DNA of 64,000 bases from Ischnura elegans (GCF_921293095.1 NC_060259.1:3286001-3350000); one strand, 5' to 3'; counted from the stretch's first letter, positions 34,040-45,655 are shown. Numbers and translations are program-made. Notes: a model not told the origin generated them from the letters alone.

Positions 34040-34670
34040 AAAGACATACAGTGAAGTACCTGGCAGTTACGATAACTTTGAACCTCTCATGGGGAACACT
34101 TATTAGGAATATTTGTGGCATAGCCCTAAATAAATTAGGATTACTAGATTCAAGCGTATAGTGGGAAAATTTTCAGATGAGAAAGTAAAAGAAAGGTGCT
34201 ATCCCACACTCCTCCGACCACAGCTTGAATGTGCAGCGAGCATATGGGATCCAGTGCAGAAAGACGTAATAAAATTCAAAGGAAAGCTGCACAATTTGTC
34301 AAAAACTGTGACAGGCAAATAGACAGCATTACCCAGATGTTAAGCACATTAGGTTGGGAGCCACTGGAGACTCTGAGGCTCCGTGCGAGGCTTAGATCGC
34401 TTAAGCAATTGAAAATAGATATACATACTTAGGAGCGACACACAGAACATCATCTTAAGAGTGCCACTATATTTCCGACAGAAGTGATAAATTAAGAGAG
34501 ATATTTTGCCGAACAGATAGATACAGGAATGCATTTTTCCCACCAACCATTAAGGACTTTAACAAATGCTAGACGTAATTTTGTTTGAGCATTTGCGGAC
34601 AGTTGGTGTCCTAACACCCCCTGCCACACACCTTTTTTGGCATTTGTGGGGTATTACGTAGATGTAAATG
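34040..34670 (+). pseudogene. Decayed LINE reverse transcriptase C-terminal fragment
   Basis: The sequence reads VKYLAVTITLNLSW near 34055, then TLLRPQLECAASIWDP near 34205, QRKAAQFVKNC near 34275 and LGWEPLETLRLRARL near 34355. This is the same thumb motif series as at 11241-11760, but from a diverged relative. It ends near 34650 in GTAGATGTAAATG, similar to the short tandem 3' ends of CR1-group elements. It is 5' truncated with several frame breaks. Confidence 0.7.
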
Positions 34671-36218
34671 CAGTCACAGAACTTCATGAAAAGGTTCACA
34701 CATCTAAAAATAGCTTTGTGAGGTAATGGCAAAAGCCTTCATGCATACATTTTTCATCTTTCAGACAATGCTTCATTGGCAATATTCAGTCATAAAGGTA
34801 TTTAATTAGGGATTTTCCGTTGCAAAAGAATATAAACCAGTTACAGAATACAACTCTGATTGAGGCAAAGGATGTGTGGGGTGCAGCATATTTTTCACTG
34901 GAGCAGTCTCTCCAAACAGAACTATTCAGAACAGCGATAAACGGGGAGTGAGAGAATATAATGCCAAAGCGGAAGTTAGTAACATGTCTACCTCAGCAAG
35001 AGTTCATTTGGACAGTTGTGACATTAAAGCGACCTCAATTATTCACAAATCTGCAGTGCATGAATTAATCAAATTAGGTTCAATAGTTACCATCACCTAC
35101 CAAAATTGATACCCAAGAAGGATGACTGTTACCAAGAAAACTGCACACACACAATTAGGACAAGCACAGAATAGTTGAAATCTGACATGACATCCATCAA
35201 TTGATTCGCTTCATTCCATTGATTAGTGAACATTTCTCAGTGATTACATACAGCTGAGTTACCCACATGCAATTTAAGTTTTTCACATAGCATTATTCCA
35301 TGATTCCTATGGCTCACATCCTCTGATCTTGGGAGTAACTCACCACAGTTCAGCTCAAGGGGTTACTAGAAATCACAATCCTATCTGCCATGACAAAGCT
35401 GAACCCAAGGGAAAGGGGACACATATATTTGTACATACACTGTGTACTGCAACACCCAAGGACCACAGAAAATACTTGGCAAGATGCTGGCTCTGGAAAA
35501 AATTCACATAAGGGAGATTTGTAGCAGGTAGGTTTTAGAATAAAATAAAATTATGATCACAAGTACAGGAAAACTCAACTAGATACTGAAATTTAAAATA
35601 AGATTCCTCATAATAGATGATTTGAAAAGCATTTCAGAAATCTAGAGCGTCATCAAAGTGAAGACAAACCAAGTTCACCCTAACTATTAAATGCATGGAG
35701 AGCAAGGACTTTGCACAAGAATGAATAACAATTAGAAGCAGCCTAGGATGCCTCAGTTTCGAAAAGATGGTCCCACCTTTGAATTAACCACAATGAAGAC
35801 TAGCAATGTATCACTCGATAATTTTGAAATAAGTCTGTACCTGGGGAATAAAATATGTAGTTACAAATTGAGCAAACTAATAGCAAGAAAAATCACAAAG
35901 GTTGCTATCTATCAATGATATGCAGACTATTCAATACTAATATGGCATTAGTGAGCTTTCCTAGTCCGTATTAAATCAACTTTAATGATAAAGACAAGAA
36001 AACAAATGAAAAATTCACAGCATGAATGATTTAATGGTCAACTCATGGAGTACATAAAATTTTATATACTTCCAATATGAATAAAATGTTTAAACACAAC
36101 TTGTGTCAGCACAGTAAAAGACCATAAGTCACACAAAAAAGAAAGCACTTAAAATTTCCCATCTTGCATATTAGATTTGGTCCTCAGACATAATGACGAG
36201 ATTCTCCTTAGGGAAATG
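34671..36218. other. Intergenic sequence downstream of PPAN
   Basis: AT-rich. Because PPAN is on the minus strand, its 3' untranslated region and polyadenylation site should lie in the right part of this stretch. ATTAAA hexamers occur on the minus strand near 36034 and 35981. No other gene was identified. Confidence 0.45.
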
Positions 36219-36409
36219 TCACCTTCGAACTTTGCTATCAGTCACAGTCCACTTTGGTCGAGAGAACTCTTTTCCTCTCTTACTTCCAAATTTTTTCAAA
36301 TTTCCTCTGCTAATGCTATCAATTTCCTGCTTGGGTTTCTTCCTCTTTATCCAAGAAGGAACATTCTTCTTCCTCTTAACACCTACAGAGGGTTTTGTTG
36401 AGAAGAGAT
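36219..36409 (-). CDS. PPAN last coding exon (C-terminus and stop)
   Basis: On the minus strand an acceptor TTTCTTTTCAG precedes ATCTCTTC. Joined to the G left over from the exon ending at 45832 it completes an Asp codon and continues DLFSTKPSVG, the position where PPAN proteins carry a 'DLF' motif after 'VGEEPS'. The exon encodes a lysine/arginine-rich tail (KRKKNVPSWIKRKKPK) and ends at TGA 36219-36221. Such basic nucleolar tails are normal for PPAN. The open frames on the plus strand across this exon are antisense shadows. Confidence 0.85.
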
Positions 36410-36547
36410 CTGAAAAGAAAAATATGAATTATACACTACCATGTCGACTTGTATTTCATTTTTATTATTTTTACTTTTTTTTATCACATAAGATAAAAAT
36501 TTCTTCACTAGCCTGATACTGTAGTAAATTTGAACCCGATTTGAACA

Positions 36548-36624
36548 GGATTTGAACCCGAGCCCGCCGGGTGGGATCATTATGACATGGGAGCAGGCAC
36601 AAGGATGCATTACTCAGTTGAGCA
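36548..36624 (-). repeat. tRNA-derived SINE remnant
   Basis: On the minus strand an A-box-like TGCTCAACTGAG (36624-36613) is followed 66 nt downstream by a perfect B box GGTTCAAATCC (36558-36548). These are internal RNA polymerase III promoter elements as found in tRNA-derived SINEs. No cloverleaf can be drawn with confidence, so it is not called a tRNA gene. It sits in the last intron of PPAN close to the final exon. Confidence 0.5.
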
Positions 36625-36639
36625 AAATGAGTGTGGATA

Positions 36640-38203
36640 TTCCTTTCATCCATTCCTGGTCAATGGGAATTTTCTCATGGCAATTTATGTCAAATGGGTG
36701 GAAGGCTGATATAATTTTGAGACCATTTATAGGTAAGGTGTTTCCCTACATAAAACAATTCAGTTATTTCAACACATTTCTAATACACAAACCTTTCCAT
36801 GGGACTGATGTTGAGAGGAATTCGAACCTGAGAAAACAGTGGTGATGAGGATTTCATGGGCATATTCAGAGACTATTGTGCACAGGTATTTGTCCAAATA
36901 GAGTGGAACTTGGTCAGTACTCTCCTCTTTAGCATGTTTCTCTCCCTAACACGACAATTTCTCTTGGTCCCACTACCATCCTAACAAAATACGGGTAAAA
37001 CTATTTGGTTAGTACGTACGCACATGTGAGAGAAACGTGCCTCTCTAAGATGACGGCCACAGAAATACCACTTCTGTAAAGTTAAATGTATACCTAAGAA
37101 TTTCTCTTGAAACATTTTAAACTGACACACATAACAGTCAGCAAATAATACCTGATTTCTATGAAAATGTGTGGCAAAAGCATTGCAGAATACAGGAAAT
37201 GTCTTCAACTCCTCGAAAATATATACAAATGGAGCTAATTGATGCATGCTAGCTTCAAATATCTGCTCCAGAAAACAGAGCAATGTGCTAGTTCACACAT
37301 GAGAGTGATCACAATATCAATTAATATATAGCACTTACCAACATAATGGTAAGTTGAAACAATAATCTAAACTATTAAAAAGGAACAGTTCCTTGGAATG
37401 TCCAATCTGTAACATGCAAAATAGAAACTGACAGGAACTCTGGGAGTCAGCAGGTAACTAATGCACACAAACAAGTCATTTTAGCCTCAATAAATCAATA
37501 GAACAAAGACAAATATGCGATAATGTGGTAATAAAAACATCTCCAGTCTTACCTTTGAGAGCAATTTATATTTACAAACAAATGAAATTTTTGGGATGCG
37601 TAACAAAGGGCAACAGCGGCAGTGAGGAAGATTAAATTTTGGTGAGAAGCAGAACTCAATTTGGCCCTAAGACTTTTGAAAATTGCTCTTCCCTGAAGTT
37701 GCTAACAGAAACTGTCTTTCAATGTGAGGTGATGTTTACCTATAGACAGCATAACTAGTTAAGTGTTAATTTCTGTCGCTTTGTAATTCATATTCCCATC
37801 CATTTGTTAAATTTGAATGTGTGAACTTTTCCCAACTGGCCACATTCCTATCAGGACTCAAGCAACCAGGTGGTACCAAAATAAATTTTTATTTTGGTGT
37901 TAAACTGATAGAGGTACTCTGGAGACCTTTATCAGCTTAACTCTCTCAGACTAGGTGGACACTCTCACAGACGACTGTACATATTGAACCAATGCACCCA
38001 TGTTTTTAAAAGTATTCCAAAGTTATATCAATATACACAAATGCCCTGAATGTATGCATAAATGAAAAACTCTGAGCATGAAAGGCTGTTTAACAAAACA
38101 CTCAGACTGACAATGAGTCGTGTTGAACCACTTTCACTCTTCATCTTAGCTGAGGTTCGGAGAAGGGAAGGGGTAGTCGATAGATGTTGGCTCTTTCAAA
38201 CAT
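36640..38203. other. PPAN last intron, no further feature seen
   Basis: AT-rich intronic sequence between the SINE remnant and the Penelope-like insertion. No recognised element. The 100-codon minus frame at 36981-37283 has no known similarity. Confidence 0.45.
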
Positions 38204-38213
38204 ATTCTGTGCA
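38204..38213. repeat. Target duplication of the Penelope composite, left
   Basis: ATTCTGTGCA here is repeated at 41391-41400 on the far side of the inverted pair. With the preceding CAT the match is 13 bases, although those three bases are ambiguous with the element end. Confidence 0.8.
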
Positions 38214-38283
38214 GCTTTCGCGGCTCATGATGATTAAAAATAAGTCACATACGGGTGTATGCCGCGTGTCATGATGGAGATAG

Positions 38284-38325
38284 CCCCGACGTCTCGCGAC
38301 CGACTGCTGGTCACTTTTTCAAGGG
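38284..38325 (-). ncRNA. Degenerate hammerhead-like motif, left Penelope end
   Basis: On the minus strand a CCC arm, an 8-nt box TTGAAAAA, a GTGACC/GGTCGC stem-loop, then GAGACGTC and GGGG stand in hammerhead order. Compared with the right copy, the core GAAAC has become GAGAC and the stem has one changed pair, so this copy is unlikely to cleave. Penelope-like elements are known to carry hammerhead ribozymes in their terminal repeats. Confidence 0.4.
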
Positions 38326-38357
38326 AATAGTGTTAGGATTGGGTTTTTGCTGCCTTT

Positions 38358-39924
38358 TTATATTTCAGGTGGGAGGGGTGGGCGGAGGGTGTGGGGAGTT
38401 AGGACTGGAGGGGGAAGATAACGAAATGTGTGGATGACTGGGTTCCAAGTATTGCTGATTCTTAATCCGGTATCTCTATTGTAGTTGTTCTTGTTTTTCT
38501 TTATTTCTATGGTCTCGCGGATGAGTCTGGTTTTAAAATGTTTTATCCTCGCGATGACTCTTGATTTTTCGAAGTCGATCGCATGTCTGGTGCCTTCGTG
38601 CTCCGCTACGGCTGACTTTGAAGGGTAACCCAGTCGAATGGCCCGCTTGTGTTCTTCTATCCGAGTTTTGACTGTTCGTCCGGTTTCCCCGATGTATTTC
38701 TTCTCACACGATCGGCAGGGGATTTCGTATACCCCTTCAATTTGAAGTGGCGTCCTATCCTTGGCATTTCCGAGGAGGTGTCTTACTTGGGCGTGTGGTT
38801 TAAAAATGGCTTTAATGTCAAATTTCCGGAGGATGTTACCGATCTTATCCGTCGTTCCTTTCACGTAGGGGAGGAAGGCTTTCTTTTGGCTAATGATGTC
38901 TTCTGCGTCTTGGGAATTGTTCCTGTTGTCCTTGTTGATAATCTTTCTAAAATTTCGGGATATAGCTCCGTTGTCGTAACCATTAAGACGTAGTATGGAT
39001 TTCAGCTTAATAATTTCTGAAGATAGATTCTTTGGGTCACTCAGCCGGATCGAGCGTTCAATTAGAGAGGTCATCACAGCGTTTAATTGAGCAGGGTGGT
39101 GATGAGAACTGGCATGGAGATACCGATTTGTTGATGTCGGTTTTCCATACACGGCGTGGCCTAGGCTTCCGTTGTCATTCTTCTTCACCAAGACGTCGAG
39201 AAATGGCAGTTTTCCGGATTTTCTATCTCCATAGTGAATTTAATGTTGCTGTTAAGGGTATTTAAATATTCAAAAAATTGTTCTAACTTCTGTCGACCAT
39301 GCGTCCAAATGATGGAAGTGTCGTCTATATACCGTAACCAAATTTTGGGTTTATGCGTTGCATTTTCGATTGCCACTGTTTCTAAGTGTTCCATGTAAAT
39401 ATTCGCCACTGCTGGAGAGATGGGAGATCCCATCGCCGCCCCTGAAACTTGTTCGTAGAAATTATTTTGCCATCGGAAGAAAGTGCTGTGCAGGCAAATA
39501 GATGTCAGAGAAGCGATGTCCTTGTCGAACCTTTCTTCTATTAGTTGGACCGCCTCTTCCCCCGGTATATTTCTAATTTCTGCTTCCTCTACTTTAGGTT
39601 GCGTAATTTTTTCTCAAAATATTTGGCCAGCTTGTACGGTGGGGCGTCTATGGCGCTAACGATGGGTCTAAGTGGTATATCTTCCTTATGTATTTTGGGT
39701 AATCCATAAATACAAGGAGTTTTTGGGTCTTGTGGTATCAGCTTCTTTCTGACTTCTGTATCCCCTATATGTTTCTTAATGGCTTCAGTGGTTATCCTCT
39801 TGAAGCGAGACGTTGGGTTGCGTTCTAATTTTTGGTATGGGCCATCTCTTATGACCTCTTCCATCTTCTTAATGTAGTCCTCTTTCTTTAATAATACCAT
39901 CGCATTCCCCTTATCCTTCTGCAA
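38358..39924 (-). pseudogene. Penelope-like reverse transcriptase and GIY-YIG endonuclease, left copy
   Basis: Read on the minus strand it starts with the RT N-terminal motif QKDKGNAMVLL (near 39922). It continues through YGLPKIHKEDIPLRPIVS, GSPISPAVANIYME and the catalytic WLRYIDDTSI (near 39340), and ends with a GIY-YIG nuclease (39191-38358). In the nuclease GVYEIPC and YIGETGR lie at residues 153-172 of the last frame. A deletion of roughly 115 bp near 39575-39590 removes the segment with the first RT aspartate, which is still visible in part in the right copy. A frameshift near 39195 separates RT from nuclease. It is not functional as it stands. Confidence 0.88.
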
Positions 39925-39935
39925 CCTAGAGTAGA

Positions 39936-41262
39936 GGAAGCCAAATCGTACGTAAAGAACTCACTGCATTTCCTGCAAATAATAAAGGACGTACGAGTGA
40001 ACCCGGAGGACATTCTCGTCAGTTTTAGACGTGACGTCACTTTTCACGAATATACCGGGGGAAGAGGCGGTCCAACTAATAGAAGAAAGGTTCGACAAGG
40101 ACATCGCTTCTCTGACATCTATTTGCCTGCACAGCACTTTCTTCCGATGGCAAAATAATTTCTACGAACAAGTTTCAGGGGCGGCGATGGGATCTCCCAT
40201 CTCTCCAGCAGTGGCGAATATTTACATGGAACACTTAGAAACAGTGGCAATCGAAAATGCAACGCATAAACCCAAAATTTGGTTACGGTATATAGACGAC
40301 ACTTCCATCATTTGGACGCATGGTCGACAGAAGTTAGAACAATTTTTTGAATATTTAAATACCCTTAACAGCAACATTAAATTCACTATGGAGATAGAAA
40401 ATCCGGAAAACTGCCATTTCTCGACGTCTTGGTGAAGAAGAATGACAACGGAAGCCTAGGCCACGCCGTGTATGGAAAACCGACATCAACAAATCGGTAT
40501 CTCCATGCCAGTTCTCATCACCACCCTGCTCAATTAAACGCTGTGATGACCTCTCTAATTGAACGCTCGATCCGGCTGAGTGACCCAAAGAATCTATCTT
40601 CAGAAATTATTAAGCTGAAATCCATACTACGTCTTAATGGTTACGACAACGGAGCTATATCCCGAAATTTTAGAAAGATTATCAACAAGGACAACAGGAA
40701 CAATTCCCAAGACGCAGAAGACATCATTAGCCAAAAGAAAGCCTTCCTCCCCTACGTGAAAGGAACGACGGATAAGATCGGTAACATCCTCCGGAAATTT
40801 GACATTAAAGCCATTTTTAAACCACACGCCCAAGTAAGACACCTCCTCGGAAATGCCAAGGATAGGACGCCACTTCAAATTGAAGGGGTATACGAAATCC
40901 CCTGCCGATCGTGTGAGAAGAAATACATCGGGGAAACCGGACGAACAGTCAAAACTCGGATAGAAGAACACAAGCGGGCCATTCGACTGGGTTACCCTTC
41001 AAAGTCAGCCGTAGCGGAGCACGAAGGCACCAGACATGCGATCGACTTCGAAAAATCAAGAGTCATCGCGAGGATAAAACATTTTAAAACCAGACTCATC
41101 CGCGAGACCATAGAAATAAAGAAAAACAAGAACAACTACAATAGAGATACCGGATTAAGAATCAGCAATACTTGGAACCCAGTCATCCACACATTTCGTT
41201 ATCTTTCCCCTCCAGTCCTAACTCCCCACACCCTCCGCCCACCCCTCCCACCTGAAATATAA
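39936..41262 (+). pseudogene. Penelope-like reverse transcriptase and GIY-YIG endonuclease, right copy
   Basis: The frame begins inside RT (KNSLHFLQIIKDVRVNPED near 39960). A 2-base insertion near 40027 disrupts the usual 'SFDVTSLFTNIP' motif, and the frame then continues through GSPISPAVANIYME and RYIDD (near 40290). The shared frameshift near 40420-40430 leads into the 277-codon frame with the Penelope-type GIY-YIG endonuclease (40429-41262). The N-terminal part of RT is missing because the copy is truncated at the junction with the left copy. It is inactive through these breaks. Confidence 0.88.
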
Positions 41263-41294
41263 AAAGGCAGCAAAAACCCAATCCTAACACTATT

Positions 41295-41336
41295 CCCTTG
41301 AAAAAGTGACCAGCAGTCGGTCACGAAACGTCGGGG
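41295..41336 (+). ncRNA. Hammerhead-like motif, right Penelope end
   Basis: The order is CCC, TTGAAAAA, a perfect 6-bp stem GTGACC/GGTCAC with a 6-nt loop, then GAAACGTC and GGGG, where the outer CCC and GGG can pair. This is the layout of the minimal type I hammerheads reported from Penelope-like elements. The first box should read CTGANGA and is clearly diverged, so activity is doubtful. A covariance-model search would settle it. Confidence 0.45.
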
Positions 41337-41390
41337 CTATCTCCATCACGACACGCGGCATACACCCGTTTGTGACTTATTTTTAATCAT

Positions 41391-41400
41391 ATTCTGTGCA
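41391..41400. repeat. Target duplication of the Penelope composite, right
   Basis: Partner of 38204-38213. It lies directly after the plus-strand copy's terminal ATTTTTAATCAT. Confidence 0.8.
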
Positions 41401-42749
41401 AATTACAAAGGTAAATCATTCATCCATGAATATCCATAATTTCCACCAAGTTAAATCTGAAGCAATTTATTCTACTCAGCAGACTGGATGGTTGTATGGA
41501 TCTTGAAACATTCAGGCAGCACTAGATGCAAGAAAGGCATTTATTTTTAGCCACCAGATTCTTAGTTACCTCTGAAAAAAATCAAAAATTAAATGATCTT
41601 ATCCTTCACTTAACAACGAAAATATTCGGCAGTAGGTTTCTTGACCCGGGAGGCAAAAGCCGAAAATTTTCATTGCAGATTTTCCCACTCAGACAAATGA
41701 ATGCAGAAAATATTTGTCTCCTTTCTCTCTCCCTTATATGATGGTCGCGGGTAAGTGAAGTCTTAGTTTCAGGACCCAATGCAGTGAGGCTTAGGCCTTA
41801 TGTTAGTACATTTCAGAATAGTTAAGGCTGCTTCACCATTGTATAGTTTGCTCTGAATTATATTTACCTATTTTTCCTATTCATTTTTTTACATTTTCTT
41901 AGTGAAATGTCAGTATTGCATTTTTATTTTGTCCGTGAATAACCTCCCTTTCTGATTTTTAGTGGTAGACATTTATATTCTAAGATTGAGGGCCTTTACA
42001 GTAGAACTTGATTAGTATGTTTCTGAAGGGACCATGAAAAATGAAGGTGCTATCCAGGAAAACGTGCCAACCAGGCAAGTAGATAATAGCAACTGGGGTG
42101 ATTGCACTCCATGGAAAAATCATCATAAATACAATTACTTTTGGAAGTTCTCATAGGATCGCCTTCCTGAACTCGTTTTGCATTGAAAATTAAGACAATG
42201 AGCACTACTTTGCAAGAACAGTACTAAGTAAATGATAATCACGATGTTTAATACATTTCCCTGAGACAATTGTGTAAAAATGACATCATTCTCCTGTGAT
42301 TTGCCATGCATATGTTATAAGAGGACAGATTAAGTTACATAATTTCTTCTTTCTGGCAGCATATCTTTGAAAAATCAAATTTGAATTTAACGACAGCTTT
42401 ACCATTGATTTATGCTAGAATATAATATGTTCCTGAAGTTAAATATTTTTTATATCCACCAGCTCATTAAAATGAAGAGCATTATTGCACACCCCAACAC
42501 CACACAACTCCTTCGTTAAATTTGAGTGTCCCATACCTCACTAACATACCTCTCAGCTCTTGAGAAACCAGGGTGACTACATACATTTCTACTTTGATGT
42601 TTGGCCAACAGAAAGACTGCCGACAGAATATTATAAATGACTATGCATTGATCGAATTACTGTATACTATGGTTAAATCCCCATAACTCCCTTCCCCCCA
42701 CTCCTCACCAACCTCACATTAGTAGCTGCACCCTCAATTTTGCAGAGAT
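41401..42749. other. PPAN last intron, no further feature seen
   Basis: AT-rich sequence without a recognisable element or exon. Confidence 0.45.
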
Positions 42750-43847
42750 ATACCGTATAAGCGCGTGTAAGAGGCGCACCTTTTTTCCCAGATATTGCAG
42801 CCGAAAATGGGGGTGCGCCTCTTACACAAACTTCTTATCTTCCCCCCCTCCCCTTCACCGGTTGCAAGTTCAAGGGGAACTGAGTGGCCTTGGTTTTCAG
42901 CGTGAGTCAGTCATCTGAAACCCTGGGTCAAAATCAAGCGGCAGGCAGGGGAGTTTCTACCTTAGAGACGTATTTTTAAAATGCTCCTGTTTGAATTTCT
43001 TGCAAGCATCGCACCGTCACGTTGGTACCCCAGAGGTGAACATTGAAAAGATCGCGCGGGGTGATTCGCTCCGGAGCGCGCGCTAAATTTATTGCCACGA
43101 GTGGGCATCCCGCGGCATTTATACTGCATATAGTAATATTGGTGTCAAAACCTGCGGTTGAAAAAATTCGAACGAGTGTGCTCATTGTTGGACTTAATGG
43201 TGGATAGAAGAAATCGGAAATGCTTATAAGTGAAGAGCGCTGAAGGAGAGGTCGAGGGGAAGAGGGCTCCCTCCCCTCCGTATTTAAAGCTACGAGCGAA
43301 GGAGCAAGGGAAGAACACGTCCGATCTTGCATGTGACGTCGTTGCCTTTAAAGCAAAGGGGCGAAGGCGCAGCAATGTGATATACGCAGTTTGCGTTGCC
43401 TGAGTTTCCAGTCCGTCTCGTCTTGTTTGAATGCGCTTATGCTACGCTTGTTTCTTCCGAAATTGTGCTGTTTGGACTATGTTGAATATTAGTAGCCTTA
43501 TTTTAGCTATAAATCTTTGTGTCAATCAATTAGAGCTCAGAAAACTTAAATGCTGTAAGATATACGTCGCGTTAGGTCTAATTCTTTTTAGAACCTCATG
43601 CGTGTCATACAATTGCTGAAAGATATCGAGATATCTTCGAGCTCAGAAGGTGACTCACGTAGCATTTGACCTCCAGAAACTCGGGGAATTGAACCTGGTA
43701 GACCGAAAAAGGTTAGTTGGTGGAATGGGGTAGGGATGAAACACGTTTCCATTGTTCCCCTGTAACTTGATATTTTCCTGTGGAGTCTCGGAAAGGAAAA
43801 AAACGGTAGAGGCATTAGCTGATGGAGAGCCGAGTGTAGTTCCGTTA

Positions 43848-44144
43848 GGCCCCTTGCACACACACCGATTTTGGACGGCCGGTAAAATATTGGCCGATAT
43901 TTTACCGGCGAAGCGATGCTTGCACACACGCCGGATTTTTACCTGTCAAACGATACGTTGCTAAGTTTTTGAGCCGGCGTCAGCGATCCACAGTGACAAT
44001 AGCCGGCAGCTAACCGGCATTTTGCCGGTGCAGGCGTGTGGTCGGTACGTGTGCAAGCTCCAATGCTCTCCCATTGTTCACTATTGGAATGTGGACGGCC
44101 AATATTTTACCGGCCGTCCAAAATCGGTGCGTGTGCAAGGGGCC
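43848..44144. mobile_element. Harbinger-like MITE (297 bp)
   Basis: The 48-bp terminal inverted repeats (starting GGCCCCTTGCACAC) differ at a single base, and TTA flanks both ends (43845-43847 and 44145-44147). Further short palindromes built on CCGGTAAAA and GCCGGC lie inside, so most of the element can fold on itself. Non-coding. It is nested within the element at 42750-45655. Confidence 0.9.
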
Positions 44145-44259
44145 TTAAATCTACGACGTGGTTATTATCCTACGGCGCTGAGATTGCCCCGATTGTTGTT
44201 CAATCTCTTGGGAAAGCTCATGCCTGTCGTGTTTTGCCTTAAAATTTTCCACGGCTGCA

Positions 44260-45349
44260 ATTCACCCCCATCCTTTCAGGCGTTCCCCAAGGCAGTGTTC
44301 TCGGACCTCTTCTCTTTTCCCTCTTCATTGATGATATTACGAGCTGTGCACTTTCTAACGCATGTGGAATTCTCCTCTTTGCAGATGACTGTAAAATATT
44401 CAAAAGAGTTGAGAATACTTCTGACTCTCAGTCTTTGCAGTCTTCCCTTCATTCCCTCGAGGCCTGGTGCCTTCAGTGGCAGCTCAAAATTAATACAAGC
44501 AAATCAAAATACATACCCTTTTCTTTAAAACGCACCCTCAATCCTCATAAATATACTATTTTTAATGAAATTGTTCCGATAGAGTCCACCATCAATGACC
44601 TGGGTGTTACTTTCGACCCCAAACTAACTTTTCTTCCGCACCTAAATAAAATGAAAACCAAGGCCATGTCAGTCATGGGTGTTCTTTATCGACTCACTTC
44701 TGTTACCGATCCAATCGCCATGAGAGCTATTTTCACCGGTTGCGTTCTCCCAATCCTCGAGTACTGCTCCGTTATTTACTCCACTGCCAGCCCCTCCAAC
44801 CTTAAAATTCTTGAACGCCCAGTTAATTTCTTTATTTCAATAGTCCGACACCGTGTACCTCACCTCCGTAATTCTTCTCGCTCTGAAGTAAAGTCTGCCC
44901 TATCATTGGTCCCACTATCCTCCCGAAGGAATTTCCACGATATTTCCTTCATTTACAATGCCTTAAATGGCAAGTTCCGATCCTCAGATATGCTGCCTTT
45001 CTTTTCACTCCACATTCCCACCCGCTCCGTCCGTAATAACCACCTACTACACCAACCTAAATTCCGTCTTTCTCTCTCTCAGAGATCACTTTTTTACAGA
45101 CTCCCTACCTCCTTCAATTCCATTTCGAGTACTCACCCTTCCCTGGATCTTTCAATGCCCATAAGATTATTCAAGAGGCAACTTCGAAAAGCCATCTACT
45201 GAATCCCTTTTTTTTCCTTTTTTATATCCTTTTTATAGTTTTTTTTATAGTTTATATTTGTTAAAGCTGCAGATTTTATGTTTTGTATTCAATGTAAAGG
45301 CCATTATGGCTGTGTTTGAATAATTTAATAAATAAATAAATAAATAAAT
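44260..45349 (+). pseudogene. 5'-truncated LINE: reverse transcriptase C-terminal half
   Basis: An uninterrupted frame from 44279 to 45202 opens with the RT motif GVPQGSVLGPLLFSLFIDDI. It contains the catalytic FADD at 44378-44389, then LEAWCLQWQLKINTSKSK and GVTFDPKLTFLPHL, and the thumb with ILEYCSVIYSTASPSNL. It ends about 150 bp before an (AATA)n tail at 45327-45349, the 3' end of the element. The 5' ORF and endonuclease are absent, as expected for an abortive reverse transcription product. The motifs point to the Jockey/CR1 group. The frame is still open, so the insertion is not very old. Confidence 0.88.
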
Positions 45350-45655
45350 TCTATTGCAATACTCCTGCGAGAGCTTTTAAACAAAATTGTTCGTGAGTAG
45401 GACAAGCAACGTAGAGGGATGGCGTATGCAAAGAGAGGATCGGAACTCTTTCTACTCCCTCTTATGCCGCCGCAGTTATCAAAATTTCCTCTTTCAAATA
45501 GTACTGAAAGAGGACATTTCGATAACTGTCGAAATTCCAGGCATACGTCTGCAACACCGCACGATAGGATAAAAAAAATGTCGCAAAATTTTTTTTTCTT
45601 CATAGCTTCGATGCTCAAAATAGGGGTGCGCCTCTTACACAAGCTTATACGGTAT

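Larger units (their letters stand above)
38214..41390. mobile_element. Head-to-head inverted pair of Penelope-like elements
   Basis: Two Penelope-like retroelement copies point away from each other. The left copy reads on the minus strand from about 39930 to 38214. The right copy reads on the plus strand from about 39935 to 41390. About 1.34 kb (38226-39571 against 40048-41390) forms a nearly perfect palindrome. The 277-codon frames of the arms differ by one residue (Pro versus Ser), and both arms carry the same frameshift near the RT/endonuclease junction. A single 10-13 bp duplication flanks the whole composite, so it integrated as one unit. Both copies are 5' incomplete. The element lies in the last PPAN intron. 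Confidence 0.9.
42750..45655. mobile_element. Element bounded by inverted ATACCGTATAAGC repeats (2906 bp)
   Basis: The left end ATACCGTATAAGCGCG and the right end (reverse complement ATACCGTATAAGCTTG) extend into a shared GTGTAAGAGGCGCACC. This gives a 31-bp inverted repeat with 2 mismatches. A further inverted copy of the GTGTAAGAGGCGCACC motif lies just inside the left end (about 42812-42832). The interior contains a Harbinger-like MITE and a LINE fragment that inserted later. No transposase was recognised and no convincing target duplication was found, so the superfamily is open. It lies in the last PPAN intron. Confidence 0.6.

Noticed and set aside
36193..36516. 107-codon plus-strand frame with hydrophobic stretches
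   Set aside because: It is antisense to the last PPAN exon. The lysine-rich tail read backwards gives the apparent hydrophobic protein.
42750..45655. 4-bp TATA/TATC target duplication for the ATACCG element
   Set aside because: Only three of four bases match, and the choice of boundary is arbitrary because the end itself is partly palindromic.
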